Below, piece by piece: positions 46,836 to 55,455 of a stretch of 64,000 bases of DNA. The notes below the pieces were generated by a model, which saw only the letters and a program-made list of their open reading frames with translations, had not been told where the DNA came from and searched no databases. The DNA lies in contig DNFT01000115.1 of the NCBI GenBank assembly GCA_003486385.1, positions 60,896-124,895 on the forward strand, given 5' to 3'. The translations under genes and the position numbers were made by a program. Source of the stretch: Eubacterium sp. (lineage in GTDB: Bacteria; Bacillota; Clostridia; Lachnospirales; Lachnospiraceae). The first letter of the stretch is position 1. Each line of letters opens with the position of its first letter.

Positions 46836-47945
46836 CTATCTCCCGCTTAATGCGTCCTCTATCGCTTCAAGATATCCTACTGCAACCTTCTCAAATCTGA
46901 ACTTTTCCGTCGCCTCATAGCCTGCCGTGCCAAGCCTTTTTCTTGTCTGTTCGTCCGTGAATGTCCTGTCTATCGCCCGCGTAAACTGTGCGGTATCGTA
47001 AGGGTCGACTATATATCCGTTCACATCCTCCGTCACCGTCTCAGCGGCACCATCTGAATACTGTGATACGATAATCGGCAGACCTGCACACATCGCCTCG
47101 ATAAGCACCAGCCCGAAGCAGTCCTCCCTTGTGGGAAGAACGAACGCTCCCGCTGTTTTATAGCATTCCCTCAGTGCCTGCCCTGAAAGGAAGCCTCTGA
47201 ACTCTACCCTGGCTGATATGCCAAGCTGCCCTGCCAGGTTCATCAGATTATCCTTCTCCTTGCCATCTCCGACAAGGACAAGTCTTAGGCTCTTATTATC
47301 GCATGCTGCAAATGCCTTAAAGAGCAGATCCACTCCCTTGCGCTCAATAAGGCTCCCGACATACAGAAGCTTGTCCGGATAGCCCACCCTGCCGGCTATA
47401 TAATACTTGTCCAAATCAACCGTGAGCATGCTTATGTGGCAGTGCTTTTCATCCGCACCATATCGGAGCTGGTTCTCCATCGCCGCATGGCTGCTCCCTA
47501 TAAAGGCATCCGCCCTTTTAAATATATATTTTCTTGAAAGCTTCTGAAGCCTTCCGATGTTCTTTTCTGAATTGATGGTTCCGTCCGTCCAGCTCACATA
47601 CGGCACCTTATTCCTTCTGCACCAGTGCATCGCCTGAAGTATTGCCGGACTGTATTCCATCGCAACAACCACCTCCGGCTCAAGCTTGGAAAGAAGCTTT
47701 CCGACACCCACCGGGAAAGAAATAAAATGGTCATCGAATCTTTTTTTAATCCTTATAGTCCTTGACGGAACATAGTATGAATTCAGAATTCTGTCCTCGT
47801 CCGCCTTCCACTGCCGTGCCATGCTGTCATTGCAGTAATATATTATTGAAAAATCATATTTTTCGTAATGTGTCTGCAAATGATAAAAGAAATCCACTCT
47901 GTACGGTGATGGAACATTAGTTATTATTGCAATACGCGTTTTCAA
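46836..47945 (-). CDS. Glycosyltransferase family 4
   Basis: A 369-residue GT-B protein: IAIITNVPSPYRVDFF, VAMEYSPAILQAMHW, ASWTDGT-like YVSWTDGTINSEKN, then LLYVGSLIERKGVD and the EX7E motif TREDCFGLVLIEAM. It resembles glycosyltransferases of exopolysaccharide loci acting on Und-PP-linked acceptors. The start is TTG at 47945 with GGAG seven bases upstream; it overlaps the polymerase gene by 29 bases. Confidence 0.88.
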   Translation of the reverse strand: MKTRIAIITNVPSPYRVDFFYHLQTHYEKYDFSIIYYCNDSMARQWKADEDRILNSYYVPSRTIRIKKRFDDHFISFPVGVGKLLSKLEPEVVVAMEYSPAILQAMHWCRRNKVPYVSWTDGTINSEKNIGRLQKLSRKYIFKRADAFIGSSHAAMENQLRYGADEKHCHISMLTVDLDKYYIAGRVGYPDKLLYVGSLIERKGVDLLFKAFAACDNKSLRLVLVGDGKEKDNLMNLAGQLGISARVEFRGFLSGQALRECYKTAGAFVLPTREDCFGLVLIEAMCAGLPIIVSQYSDGAAETVTEDVNGYIVDPYDTAQFTRAIDRTFTDEQTRKRLGTAGYEATEKFRFEKVAVGYLEAIEDALSGR

Positions 47946-49116
47946 CTCTCTTCTCCTTTACTGACCTTTTTCTCTCCTCGAGCATGCTATACACAGCATA
48001 CACCGCAAGGAGCAGGAAAGGATTGACTATAGAGCTTATCAGGAAGTCCTCCATAAGTCCATATATGCACAATGTATTTATGATAATTACAACATTATAA
48101 TCTTTTTTCTTATGAAAGTACCACGAGGCGGCAACAAGAAATACAATAAATATCATCACCGAGACAAAACCATACTTATAAAACGAACACCAATAGTTGC
48201 TGTCAAGGAAACCATTGTTAATCTGAACTCCGTCCCATCTTGCAGCTCCTCTGCTTATATCCTTTCCAAGAAGGGAAAAACCATAGTTCAGCCAGTACTG
48301 GTGCTGTATCTTAAGCCTTCCCGACACAAGCTGGTCAAGTGTGAACATGAACCTGTTGTTCACATCAAATACAGCCGATACTATGAATGTTCCTATAAAG
48401 CACCACAGGCTTGTCGGAACAACAGCAGCGCTTATAATCTGCTTAATCTTATTCCCCACATTCCCGAGCCTGTCAAATATCTTGAGAAATAAAAATACCA
48501 CAAGTAAAAATACTCCCAGCATCATCCCCGTCATGCTCTTTGTCACACAGTACACCGCATAGAAGGCATACGCCGAAAGCAGGAAATACAGCACATTCAG
48601 CTTCTTATAATTCAGGTAGAATATAAGTGCGACATTCACAAAAACATTAACCATAAAATCGTTGGGATTCTGGAATCCGAACGAATAGGTCAGTCCATCA
48701 TCGTACTGATCCTTGACAAAATTACCCACGATTCCCGCCGTGCTTGCGCTTATGAGCACAGTCATGCAGATAAGCCTTACAAAGAGCACTTTCTTCATCA
48801 GGTCGTATACATCTATGTTCTTAGCTCCAAGCAATGTAACAACCGTTATGGTGAACGTGATATATCCGGTCTTTAAATATATGAATACAGCATAAAGAGC
48901 AATGGCAGCCATCACGACAATCTCTTTGACCGTATACTTTGTCAAAACCAGTTTAATTCCAAGACACAGCATGGAGAAAACCATAATTATCCTGTACTCT
49001 GTATTACCCGAATAGAACCCCAGCGACTTCGCAAATACAAGGCTCAGGAAAGAAAAATAATAAAAGACATCGCTGTTGCGGTATGCCCATTCCATTAACC
49101 TCTTAACATTATTCAT
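47917..49116 (-). CDS. Wzy-like polysaccharide polymerase, copy 1
   Basis: A 399-residue integral membrane protein with about ten to eleven helices and a large polar loop near residues 265-310 (FTLDQLVSGRLKIQHQYW and GAARWDGVQINNGFLDSNYW). This loop pattern is typical of Gram-positive EpsG/Wzy polymerases that join repeat units outside the membrane. No sequence-level proof of function. AAGGGA precedes the ATG. It is second in the locus, after the WecG/TagA gene. Confidence 0.82.
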   Translation of the reverse strand: MNNVKRLMEWAYRNSDVFYYFSFLSLVFAKSLGFYSGNTEYRIIMVFSMLCLGIKLVLTKYTVKEIVVMAAIALYAVFIYLKTGYITFTITVVTLLGAKNIDVYDLMKKVLFVRLICMTVLISASTAGIVGNFVKDQYDDGLTYSFGFQNPNDFMVNVFVNVALIFYLNYKKLNVLYFLLSAYAFYAVYCVTKSMTGMMLGVFLLVVFLFLKIFDRLGNVGNKIKQIISAAVVPTSLWCFIGTFIVSAVFDVNNRFMFTLDQLVSGRLKIQHQYWLNYGFSLLGKDISRGAARWDGVQINNGFLDSNYWCSFYKYGFVSVMIFIVFLVAASWYFHKKKDYNVVIIINTLCIYGLMEDFLISSIVNPFLLLAVYAVYSMLEERKRSVKEKRVENAYCNNN

Positions 49117-49126
49117 GATGCTTCCC

Positions 49127-49894
49127 TTATCTTCTCTTTTTTATTTTTCGATACTGCTTCCACAACCTGTAATTTGCAATAAGGAACACCGTATTAGTGG
49201 AAAAATAACGCTTGTACAGTCTCTTAGGCTCCTGAACCAGTCTGTAGAGCCACTCAAGTGACAGCTTCTGCATTATCATAGGCGCTCTCTTTATATTTCC
49301 AGCAAAATAATCAAAGCCTGCACCGACACCGACCATGACAGCATTTATTCGTCCCTCGTGCTTCGCCATCCAGTTCTCCTGCTTAGGCGCACCAAGACCA
49401 ATCCAGACTATATCCGGCTTTGCCGCATTTATCATGTCAACAATCTCCTCATCCTCCTCATGTGACAGGGTTCTGAAAGGCGGCGAATACATTCCGCATA
49501 TCTGGATATCAGGATGTTCCTTTTCCAATATTCCGCGAAGCTTGTCCAGCGTTTCAGGCGTGCTGCCATAGAAGAACTGGCGCACTCCCTTTTCCTTGAA
49601 TATCTCACCCATGAAATCCGGTCCTGTCACGCGGCTGGCATTCTTATAGCCTCTTAACCTGCACACAATACTTAGCGGACCTCCATCAGGAAATACCATC
49701 GCCGCACCGTTCTGTACTCTTCTGTAATTGCGGTTCTCGTACGCAGTCACGGTTGTATGAACATTAGAAACACATATATACTTTCCACGCAGCTCCTCAA
49801 TATTATCCAGCACACATTTTTTGATTGAATCCATATCCCCGACAGTGACATGAACCCCCAATACACTGCAATATTCCGGTTGTTTAAAACTCAT
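49127..49894 (-). CDS. WecB/TagA/CpsF family glycosyltransferase
   Basis: A 255-residue transferase of the WecG/TagA family, typically moving N-acetylmannosamine (or its uronate) onto lipid-linked GlcNAc. Motifs: YICVSNVHTTVTAY, GAAMVFPDGGPLS, VTGPDFMGE, FFYGSTPETLDKL and IVWIGLGAPKQENWM. A GTG at 49903 is in frame, but the ATG at 49894 has AGGTGG at correct spacing. It is the first gene of the polysaccharide locus behind a good promoter. Confidence 0.92.
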   Translation of the reverse strand: MSFKQPEYCSVLGVHVTVGDMDSIKKCVLDNIEELRGKYICVSNVHTTVTAYENRNYRRVQNGAAMVFPDGGPLSIVCRLRGYKNASRVTGPDFMGEIFKEKGVRQFFYGSTPETLDKLRGILEKEHPDIQICGMYSPPFRTLSHEEDEEIVDMINAAKPDIVWIGLGAPKQENWMAKHEGRINAVMVGVGAGFDYFAGNIKRAPMIMQKLSLEWLYRLVQEPKRLYKRYFSTNTVFLIANYRLWKQYRKIKKRR

Positions 49895-49938
49895 GCTATC
49901 CACCTGTATTTTAACAATATTTTTGCAATATTCTACTT

Positions 49939-49967
49939 ATTATACCATTTTCCTACTATAAGAGCAA
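49939..49967 (-). promoter_or_regulatory. Main promoter of the polysaccharide locus
   Basis: Minus strand TTGCTC (49962-49967), 17 bases, TATAAT (49939-49944), leaving a leader of about 38 bases before the WecG/TagA-family gene. The -35 starts five bases after the sigK stop codon. No terminator is visible between sigK and this point, so read-through from sigK is also possible. Confidence 0.7.
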
Positions 49968-49971
49968 CACT

Positions 49972-50595
49972 TTATTCTCTGAAGGCTTCCCTCATTCTTT
50001 CAAGAGCCTTCTTTTCTATTCTGCTCACATAGCTTCTGCTTATTCCGTATTCTGCCGCAAGCTCCCGCTGTGTCCTCGGTCTGTTTCCGTAAAGACCATA
50101 CCTGTATATGACAATCTGCTTTTCCCTGTCTGTCAGTCTGTCCCTGAATGCTTCCATCATCTTTACAATATCGGCATTATTCTGCAGGCGTTCCACGACA
50201 TCCTCATCCTCGGAAAATGTAACATCCTGAAAGCATATTTTATTGCCCTCTTTGTCTGTCCCTAAAGGTTCATTTAATGAAATTTCTTTAGAACGCTTTT
50301 TTTCACTCCGAAACATCATCAACAATTCATTATCTATACATTTCGCAGCATACGTCACCAGTCTGCTCCCCTTTTTTTCATCGAAGCTGTCTATAGCCTT
50401 TATCAGTCCGATTGTCCCTATAGAAAGCATATCCTCCGTTTCGTACTCACTGCACGCATACTTTTTCACCATGTGTGCAACAAGCCTCAGATTTTTTTCG
50501 ATAAGAATTTCTTTTGCCCCTTTATCTCCTTTATGAAATAGTTCAAGATAGCAGCGCTCCTGCGCCGCTGTCAGAGGTTTGTCAAATGCTTTCAT
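49972..50595 (-). CDS. sigK: RNA polymerase sigma factor, SigK-like, without pro-sequence
   Basis: A 207-residue sigma-70 family protein. Region 2 reads IEKNLRLVAHMVKKY and MLSIGTIGLIKAIDSFDEKKG; region 4 helix-turn-helix RTQRELAAEYGISRSYVSRIEKKAL. Overall it aligns by eye with Bacillus SigK (mother-cell late sporulation sigma) after its cleaved pro-sequence. The ATG at 50595 has GGGGAAG upstream. The frame is open to 50679, but that extension does not look like the hydrophobic pro-sequence, so the gene appears to encode ready-made sigma, as described in C. difficile. The gene is uninterrupted by a skin-like element. Confidence 0.85.
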   Translation of the reverse strand: MKAFDKPLTAAQERCYLELFHKGDKGAKEILIEKNLRLVAHMVKKYACSEYETEDMLSIGTIGLIKAIDSFDEKKGSRLVTYAAKCIDNELLMMFRSEKKRSKEISLNEPLGTDKEGNKICFQDVTFSEDEDVVERLQNNADIVKMMEAFRDRLTDREKQIVIYRYGLYGNRPRTQRELAAEYGISRSYVSRIEKKALERMREAFRE

Positions 50596-50743
50596 CAGAT
50601 ATCTTCCCCATCGCCCAAGGGTTACTATCATTCTATGCCGAAGACAGGTGTGCTGTGCATGACCAACCGCAAATTTCATTTAAGTATCATAAACAACATT
50701 CGGGACTTTCACCCGTCAAGGCGCTCACACGGCACGCAGACCC
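50596..50743. other. sigK leader of about 150 bases, unusual composition
   Basis: Between the U32 terminator and sigK. On the minus strand it contains GTGTGAGCGCCTTGACGGGT followed by GAAAGTCCCG (a small hairpin CGGG/CCCG around TGAAAGT). This wording recalls the 5' part of bacterial group II introns, but no other intron part is present. No clear sigma-E-type promoter was identified. Confidence 0.3.
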
Positions 50744-50776
50744 AAAAAACCGGTATGTCGCAGCAACATACCGGTT
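50744..50776 (-). terminator. Rho-independent terminator of the ireB-to-U32 operon
   Basis: A perfect 11-bp stem (50748-50758 and 50766-50776), seven-base loop, followed on the minus strand by a run of six T. It starts about 30 bases after the U32 peptidase stop codon. Confidence 0.93.
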
Positions 50777-50806
50777 ATATTGTGCAGGACGATATCCTGT
50801 CTCGGA

Positions 50807-52036
50807 CTATTCCTCCCTGCGTCTTAAAATATCATATTTATCAAGCTCTGTTCCAAGATCAATGTAGAGAAGCTCCTTAGGGTGTGGTGCACTCTCACGC
50901 TCATTCCCCTCAGTGTCCTTAATGCGGCAGACCTTAACAGCAAGGTTCCTTCCGTCCGGCTTCATAACCTCAATATCTTCACCGACACTGAACTTGTTTC
51001 TCTGCTCTATCGCATACATTCCCTCTGAATTCTTATCACCCACGATTCCAAGATAGGTGTACTCTCTCATATATACATTGGAATCATATATCTGCGTATT
51101 ATGGTCAGGCTTTCCGAAGAAGAAGCCCGTTGTGTACTGTCTGTAGGTACACTTGGCAATCTCCTCCTTGTACACAGGAATCCTGCTTCTGTACAGCTCC
51201 TCCGACTCCGCATAGTCATCAAGAGCCATTCTGTAGGTTCTTGCTACAGTCGCAACATACAGAGCCGTCTTCATTCTTCCCTCAACCTTAAGACTGTCGA
51301 TTCCGGCCTCCACCAGCTCCGGGATATGCTCTATCATGCACAAATCCTTGGAATTGAAGATATATGTTCCTCTCTCATTCTCATAGACCGGCATGTACTC
51401 TCCGGGTCTTGTCTCCTCAACAACCGCATACTTCCAACGGCATGGATGCGTACACTCACCCTGATTTGCATCCCTTCCTGTCAAAAAGCTGCTCAACAGA
51501 CATCTTCCCGAATAGGATATACACATTGCACCATGCACAAAGGTCTCTATCTCGAGATCATCCGGAATGTGGTCACGGATTTCTTTAATCTCGGCAAGCG
51601 ATAATTCTCTTGCAGTCACCACTCTCTTAGCTCCAAGCTTGTGCCAGAAGTTATATGTTCCATAGTTGGTATTATTCGCCTGTGTACTTACATGAAGCTC
51701 CATTTCAGGAAGTACTTCCTGTGCTATGGTAAATATAGCGGGGTCGGAAATGATAAGTGCATCAGGATGAACCTTTTCTCCTAACTCCTTAAAATACTCC
51801 CTCGCCCCCTCCAGATCTCTGTTATGCGCAAGTATATTGGCTGTGACATAGACCTTTACACCATGCTCATGTGCAAAGCTTACACCCTCCGCCATCTCAT
51901 CAATCGTAAAATTCTTAGCCTTTGCACGGAGTCCGAATGCCTCTCCTCCAATGTAAACCGCATCGGCACCATATATAACGGCAGTCCTAAGAACCTCAAG
52001 ACTGCTCGCCGGTATCAACAATTCAGGTAATTTCAT
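50807..52036 (-). CDS. U32 family peptidase (YrrN/YrrO, RlhA-like)
   Basis: A 409-residue protein with LLIPASSLEVLRTAVIYGAD, AVYIGGEAFGLRAKAKNF, and the Cys-containing U32 signature SYSGRCLLSSFLTGRDANQG with ECTHPCRW. Family members are labelled collagenase-like peptidases, but several act in RNA hydroxylation or cofactor pathways, so the activity is uncertain. The ATG at 52036 with GAGG is chosen over the one at 52048 that overlaps the preceding stop codon. It follows the yrrM-like methyltransferase, as in Bacillus (yrrM-yrrN-yrrO). Confidence 0.9.
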   Translation of the reverse strand: MKLPELLIPASSLEVLRTAVIYGADAVYIGGEAFGLRAKAKNFTIDEMAEGVSFAHEHGVKVYVTANILAHNRDLEGAREYFKELGEKVHPDALIISDPAIFTIAQEVLPEMELHVSTQANNTNYGTYNFWHKLGAKRVVTARELSLAEIKEIRDHIPDDLEIETFVHGAMCISYSGRCLLSSFLTGRDANQGECTHPCRWKYAVVEETRPGEYMPVYENERGTYIFNSKDLCMIEHIPELVEAGIDSLKVEGRMKTALYVATVARTYRMALDDYAESEELYRSRIPVYKEEIAKCTYRQYTTGFFFGKPDHNTQIYDSNVYMREYTYLGIVGDKNSEGMYAIEQRNKFSVGEDIEVMKPDGRNLAVKVCRIKDTEGNERESAPHPKELLYIDLGTELDKYDILRRREE

Positions 52037-52044
52037 TATATTCC

Positions 52045-52692
52045 TCATTTCTGTTTTTTCACGCTGAATGTTATCCCATCACCAAGGGGTATAACACTTG
52101 TCACCAGTTCGTCACAATGCGTCACTGTGTAAAGATATTCTCTCATGCGCGAATGGATAGTCCTGTCACGCCTGCACACGGCAAAACGCGACTGCACAAG
52201 ATCTCCCTCCTGCAGAACATTGTCCGTTATAAGTATTCCGCCCGGTGCTAACAGCCTCAATACATCCGGCAGGATAACGATGTACTGTGCCTTTGCCGCA
52301 TCCATGAATATAAAATCATACAATCCGGTAAGTGTTTTTAATATCTCACCGGCATCCCCCTCTAAAAGAGTTATCACGCTCTCTTTTCCGGCTCTTTTTA
52401 TATTCTCCTTAGCCTTGACAATGCGCTTGTCATAGTTTTCAATTGTAGTGATTTTTGCTTCTGCGTCAATATTCTCGCTCATAAGGATGGAGGAATATCC
52501 TACAGCCGCACCTACTTCAAGAATATTCTTCGGATGTTTTTCAGCCAGAATAGTCTTGAGAAAGCATCCCATCTCCTTGCGGATAATCGGGACGCCCTCC
52601 GACAAAGCCTCGTGTTCAATCTGCATGCAGATATCGCTGTCATTTCCGGCAAGAGAATGTATATACGATGTTATTCTGTCGTCTGTAATCAC
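52045..52692 (-). CDS. trmR: SAM-dependent O-methyltransferase, YrrM/TrmR family
   Basis: A 215-residue Rossmann methyltransferase with NILEVGAAVGYSSI (SAM site), ITTIENYDKRIVKAKENI, FIFMDAAKAQYIVILPD (metal Asp) and LITDNVLQEGDLVQ. Bacillus YrrM was shown to be TrmR, making mcmo5U34 in tRNA; the match here is by family and position (before a U32 gene). The start is GTG at 52692 with AAGGAG, overlapping the preceding stop (GTGA). Confidence 0.82.
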   Translation of the reverse strand: MITDDRITSYIHSLAGNDSDICMQIEHEALSEGVPIIRKEMGCFLKTILAEKHPKNILEVGAAVGYSSILMSENIDAEAKITTIENYDKRIVKAKENIKRAGKESVITLLEGDAGEILKTLTGLYDFIFMDAAKAQYIVILPDVLRLLAPGGILITDNVLQEGDLVQSRFAVCRRDRTIHSRMREYLYTVTHCDELVTSVIPLGDGITFSVKKQK

Positions 52693-53087
52693 TTCGTCTC
52701 CTTCTCCGCCGCCTCAGCACGGCTCTGCTCGGTAATCGCCGCCATAATTTCCGTAGGCTTCATTCCCGTATTGAGTTCAAAGGTACCTCCCACGAAATAC
52801 TTACTGTAATTAGACAATGCAGCTTGAATTCTGAAAAGCAGTGTTCCGTCAATAAGCTCTGCCTTGTCAAGTGCCTGTGCCACATCCTCAATTGACGGAT
52901 TATCCGGTATAGTAACTGTTTTTGTCCTTGCCATCGAAGGATCGCTCATGGATGACTCGTTAAAAACAGATACCCCGAACCTGAACGCAGCACCACCGGC
53001 ATAATAGATGAGAATAACTACAAGTGCAAATATTATCATCTTATATGAAATTGTGATTACCGTTTTGACTACATTTCTAGTCTCCAT
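52689..53087 (-). CDS. Short MltG/YceG-like membrane protein lacking the catalytic domain
   Basis: A 132-residue protein with one membrane helix (about residues 15-37), then a LysM-like segment VTIPDNPSIEDVAQALDKA and TFELNTGMKPTEIMAAI, which are the N-terminal landmarks of MltG lytic transglycosylases, and an Ala/Glu-rich tail. MltG is usually about 330-380 residues and has a catalytic Glu in the C-terminal half; that half is absent. There is no frameshifted remainder: the next gene begins at the stop codon. It occupies the place of yrrL (mltG) in the Bacillus gene order. Confidence 0.75.
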   Translation of the reverse strand: METRNVVKTVITISYKMIIFALVVILIYYAGGAAFRFGVSVFNESSMSDPSMARTKTVTIPDNPSIEDVAQALDKAELIDGTLLFRIQAALSNYSKYFVGGTFELNTGMKPTEIMAAITEQSRAEAAEKETK

Positions 53088-53094
53088 ATATACC

Positions 53095-53466
53095 TCACTT
53101 CAGAAAATCTATATCCAGCTCTACATTATCCGATATTGTCCTTGTTATATCCTGAAGCATCCTGCAGACAGACAGCTCAGCCTTCAAAAACTGATTAACC
53201 AGAGTATTCTTCCTTATAGCGGAATTCTCCATCTGAAATCTCATTACTTCGTCAAACATATTATCGTTAACATCCATATTCTGAAGTTCAAAATTGCGCT
53301 TTCTGTAGTCCCCTACGCGCTCATACAATTCAGGCTGTTCCTTTATCTTTGCAAAGCATTCTAAATACTCTCTGTATTCTTCGCTTGCGAGTATTGCCTG
53401 CACCAGTTCCTCAGTCTTTATATCTATTGAACTATTGTCAACAGTTCTGTTTCTGCTGTCACCCAA
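53095..53466 (-). CDS. YlbF/YmcA family regulator
   Basis: A 123-residue mostly helical protein with EELVQAILASEEYREYLEC, KEQPELYERVGDYRKRNFELQ and FLKAELSVCRMLQDI, fitting the YlbF/YmcA family. In Bacillus these proteins form the Y-complex that modulates RNase Y. The start is TTG at 53466 directly after the RNase J stop, with GGAGG eight bases upstream. Its adjacency to RNase J suggests a role in RNA turnover. Confidence 0.83.
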   Translation of the reverse strand: MGDSRNRTVDNSSIDIKTEELVQAILASEEYREYLECFAKIKEQPELYERVGDYRKRNFELQNMDVNDNMFDEVMRFQMENSAIRKNTLVNQFLKAELSVCRMLQDITRTISDNVELDIDFLK

Positions 53467-55134
53467 TTATGACACCTCCATGATGATAGGTAAAATCATA
53501 GGATTTCTCTTCATCTTCTTCCAAAGATAATCGCTGAGATCATCCCTGATTATGTTCTTTATCTTTCCCCAGTCACTTATATTGCGCTCAAGGCATCTGT
53601 CAACGGACTCACGGACAACACTCGTCGCATCCTCAAGCAATGTCTCTGATTCCCTGACATACACAAAACCTCTTGTCACTATATCAGGTCCGGCAAGAAG
53701 CTCATTGGTATATTTCTCAAGTGTAAGAACGACTATAATAATACCATTTTCGGCAAGATTCTGTCTGTCACGAAGCACAATATTTCCGACATCTCCGACA
53801 CCGAGACCATCAACAAGAAGACTTCCCGCTGTGACTGTACCTGTCTTTCCGGCACTCTCTGCACCAAGCTCAAGTACATCTCCTGATGAGAGAATAAACA
53901 CATTCTCCTTAGGGATTCCCAAGGATACAGCTAAATCAGCATGTGCCTTGAGGTGCCTGTACTCACCATGTACCGGTATTGAGTACTTAGGCTTTACTAT
54001 TGAATACATGAGCTTAATTTCTTCCTGTGAAGCATGTCCTGATACATGAGTATCCTGAAAAATAACCTTTGCACCCTTCATCGATAGTTCATTTATAACT
54101 CTGGCAACAGATTTCTCATTTCCCGGGATAGGAGTGGCGCTCAGGATAATAACATCACCCGGCTTGATTGTAACCTTCTTGTGAATCGAAGCCGCCATTC
54201 TTGAGAGTGCAGCCATCGACTCTCCCTGGCTTCCGGTTGTGATAATCACTGTCTGGCTGTCCGTATAATTCTTAAGCTCATCAGTCTCAACAAGCATTCC
54301 CTCAGGAATATCCAGATATCCCAATTCGCTCGCCACATTGATTATATTCACCATGCTTCTGCCTTCGACCGCAACCTTGCGGTTATACTTAGCCGCAGAG
54401 TTGATAATCTGCTGTACTCTGTCAACATTGGAAGCAAATGTGGCTACAATGATTCTGCTGTTCTGGTTATCCGAAAATATATTGTCAAAGGTCTTTCCGA
54501 CTGTCTTTTCGGACATTGTGTAGCCTGTACGCATAACATTGGTACTGTCGCAGAGCATTGCGAGAACGCCCTTCTTACCTATCTCACCGAATCTCTGCAA
54601 ATCTATCGGCTCTCCGAACACAGGCGTGTAATCAACCTTGAAGTCTCCTGTGTGGATGATTATTCCAGCCGGAGTGTAGATTGCAAGTGCACATGCATCT
54701 GCAATACTATGATTGATTCGTATAAATTCAATTCTGAAATCTCCAAGCATAATATACTGTCCGTATTTAACGACCTTACGCTTGGTATTTCCCATAAGAT
54801 TATGCTCCTTGAGCTTAGTCTCTATAATACCCATTGTAAGCTTGGTTGCATATATAGGCTTATTAACCTCTTTTAAAACATAAGGGAATGCACCGATATG
54901 GTCCTCATGACCATGGGTTACAACAAATCCCTTTACCTTGTCTATATTATCCTTTAAAAATGTTACATCAGGAATTACAAGATCAATTCCCAACATATCG
55001 TCATCAGGAAAAGACAGACCGCAGTCTACAACAATAATACTGTCTCCATACATGAAGGCAGTCATGTTCATTCCAATCTGCTCCAATCCGCCGAGTGGAA
55101 TTATCTTAACCTTTTCAGTTGTATCCGTTTTCAA
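53467..55134 (-). CDS. rnj: Ribonuclease J
   Basis: A 555-residue metallo-beta-lactamase/beta-CASP ribonuclease with 5' exo- and endonuclease activity. Motifs: VDCGLSFPDDD, HGHEDHIGAFPYVL (zinc HxHxDH), ALAIYTPAGIIIHTGDFKVD, the beta-CASP segments LCDSTNV and TGSQGE, and QDTHVSGHASQEEIK and PVHGEYRHL. The start is TTG at 55134, with GGAGG eight bases upstream; no ATG fits. It is inserted between the yrzB-like and ylbF genes in this operon. Confidence 0.95.
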   Translation of the reverse strand: MKTDTTEKVKIIPLGGLEQIGMNMTAFMYGDSIIVVDCGLSFPDDDMLGIDLVIPDVTFLKDNIDKVKGFVVTHGHEDHIGAFPYVLKEVNKPIYATKLTMGIIETKLKEHNLMGNTKRKVVKYGQYIMLGDFRIEFIRINHSIADACALAIYTPAGIIIHTGDFKVDYTPVFGEPIDLQRFGEIGKKGVLAMLCDSTNVMRTGYTMSEKTVGKTFDNIFSDNQNSRIIVATFASNVDRVQQIINSAAKYNRKVAVEGRSMVNIINVASELGYLDIPEGMLVETDELKNYTDSQTVIITTGSQGESMAALSRMAASIHKKVTIKPGDVIILSATPIPGNEKSVARVINELSMKGAKVIFQDTHVSGHASQEEIKLMYSIVKPKYSIPVHGEYRHLKAHADLAVSLGIPKENVFILSSGDVLELGAESAGKTGTVTAGSLLVDGLGVGDVGNIVLRDRQNLAENGIIIVVLTLEKYTNELLAGPDIVTRGFVYVRESETLLEDATSVVRESVDRCLERNISDWGKIKNIIRDDLSDYLWKKMKRNPMILPIIMEVS

Positions 55135-55165
55135 AAAAACACCTCCAAAAAATCACGCTCTTCTT

Positions 55166-55453
55166 CTATTCTTCATCATCCAAAAGCTGCTCAAATATCT
55201 TGAAAACAGCATCAAGTTCTTCCTCATCATCCACGAACTCATATAATGCTTCCTCAGACTCCGGTGCAGCTGTATCCTTGAGGATAAATACTGCCTCGCT
55301 GTCATCGTCATCATTCTCACTATCATATATGGTAGTATCGTCTGTAGTAACCAAAATATAGTCTGCACCATTAACCCTTGTAGACTCAATTATCTCAAAT
55401 TCTACCTCTTTTCCATCATCTGTCTGAAATACAAGCTTTTCTGTATCTGCCAT
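55166..55453 (-). CDS. yrzB: DUF1292 family protein (YrzB-like)
   Basis: A 95-residue, very acidic protein starting MADTEKLVFQTDDGKEVEFE and ending LDAVFKIFEQLLDDEE, matching the DUF1292/YrzB family of unknown function. It conserves the order ireB-ruvX-yrzB seen across Firmicutes. GGAG precedes the ATG. Confidence 0.9.
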   Translation of the reverse strand: MADTEKLVFQTDDGKEVEFEIIESTRVNGADYILVTTDDTTIYDSENDDDDSEAVFILKDTAAPESEEALYEFVDDEEELDAVFKIFEQLLDDEE

Positions 55454-55455
55454 TT

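Noticed and set aside
50596..50679. N-terminal extension of SigK by 28 residues as a pro-sequence
   Set aside because: The extension is basic and His/Arg-rich rather than the hydrophobic pro-sequence of Bacillus, and the ATG at 50595 has the better ribosome site.
52689..53087. mltG pseudogene
   Set aside because: The short gene has its own ribosome site, a clean stop coupled to the next gene and no leftover catalytic-domain coding nearby, so it is treated as a real short protein.
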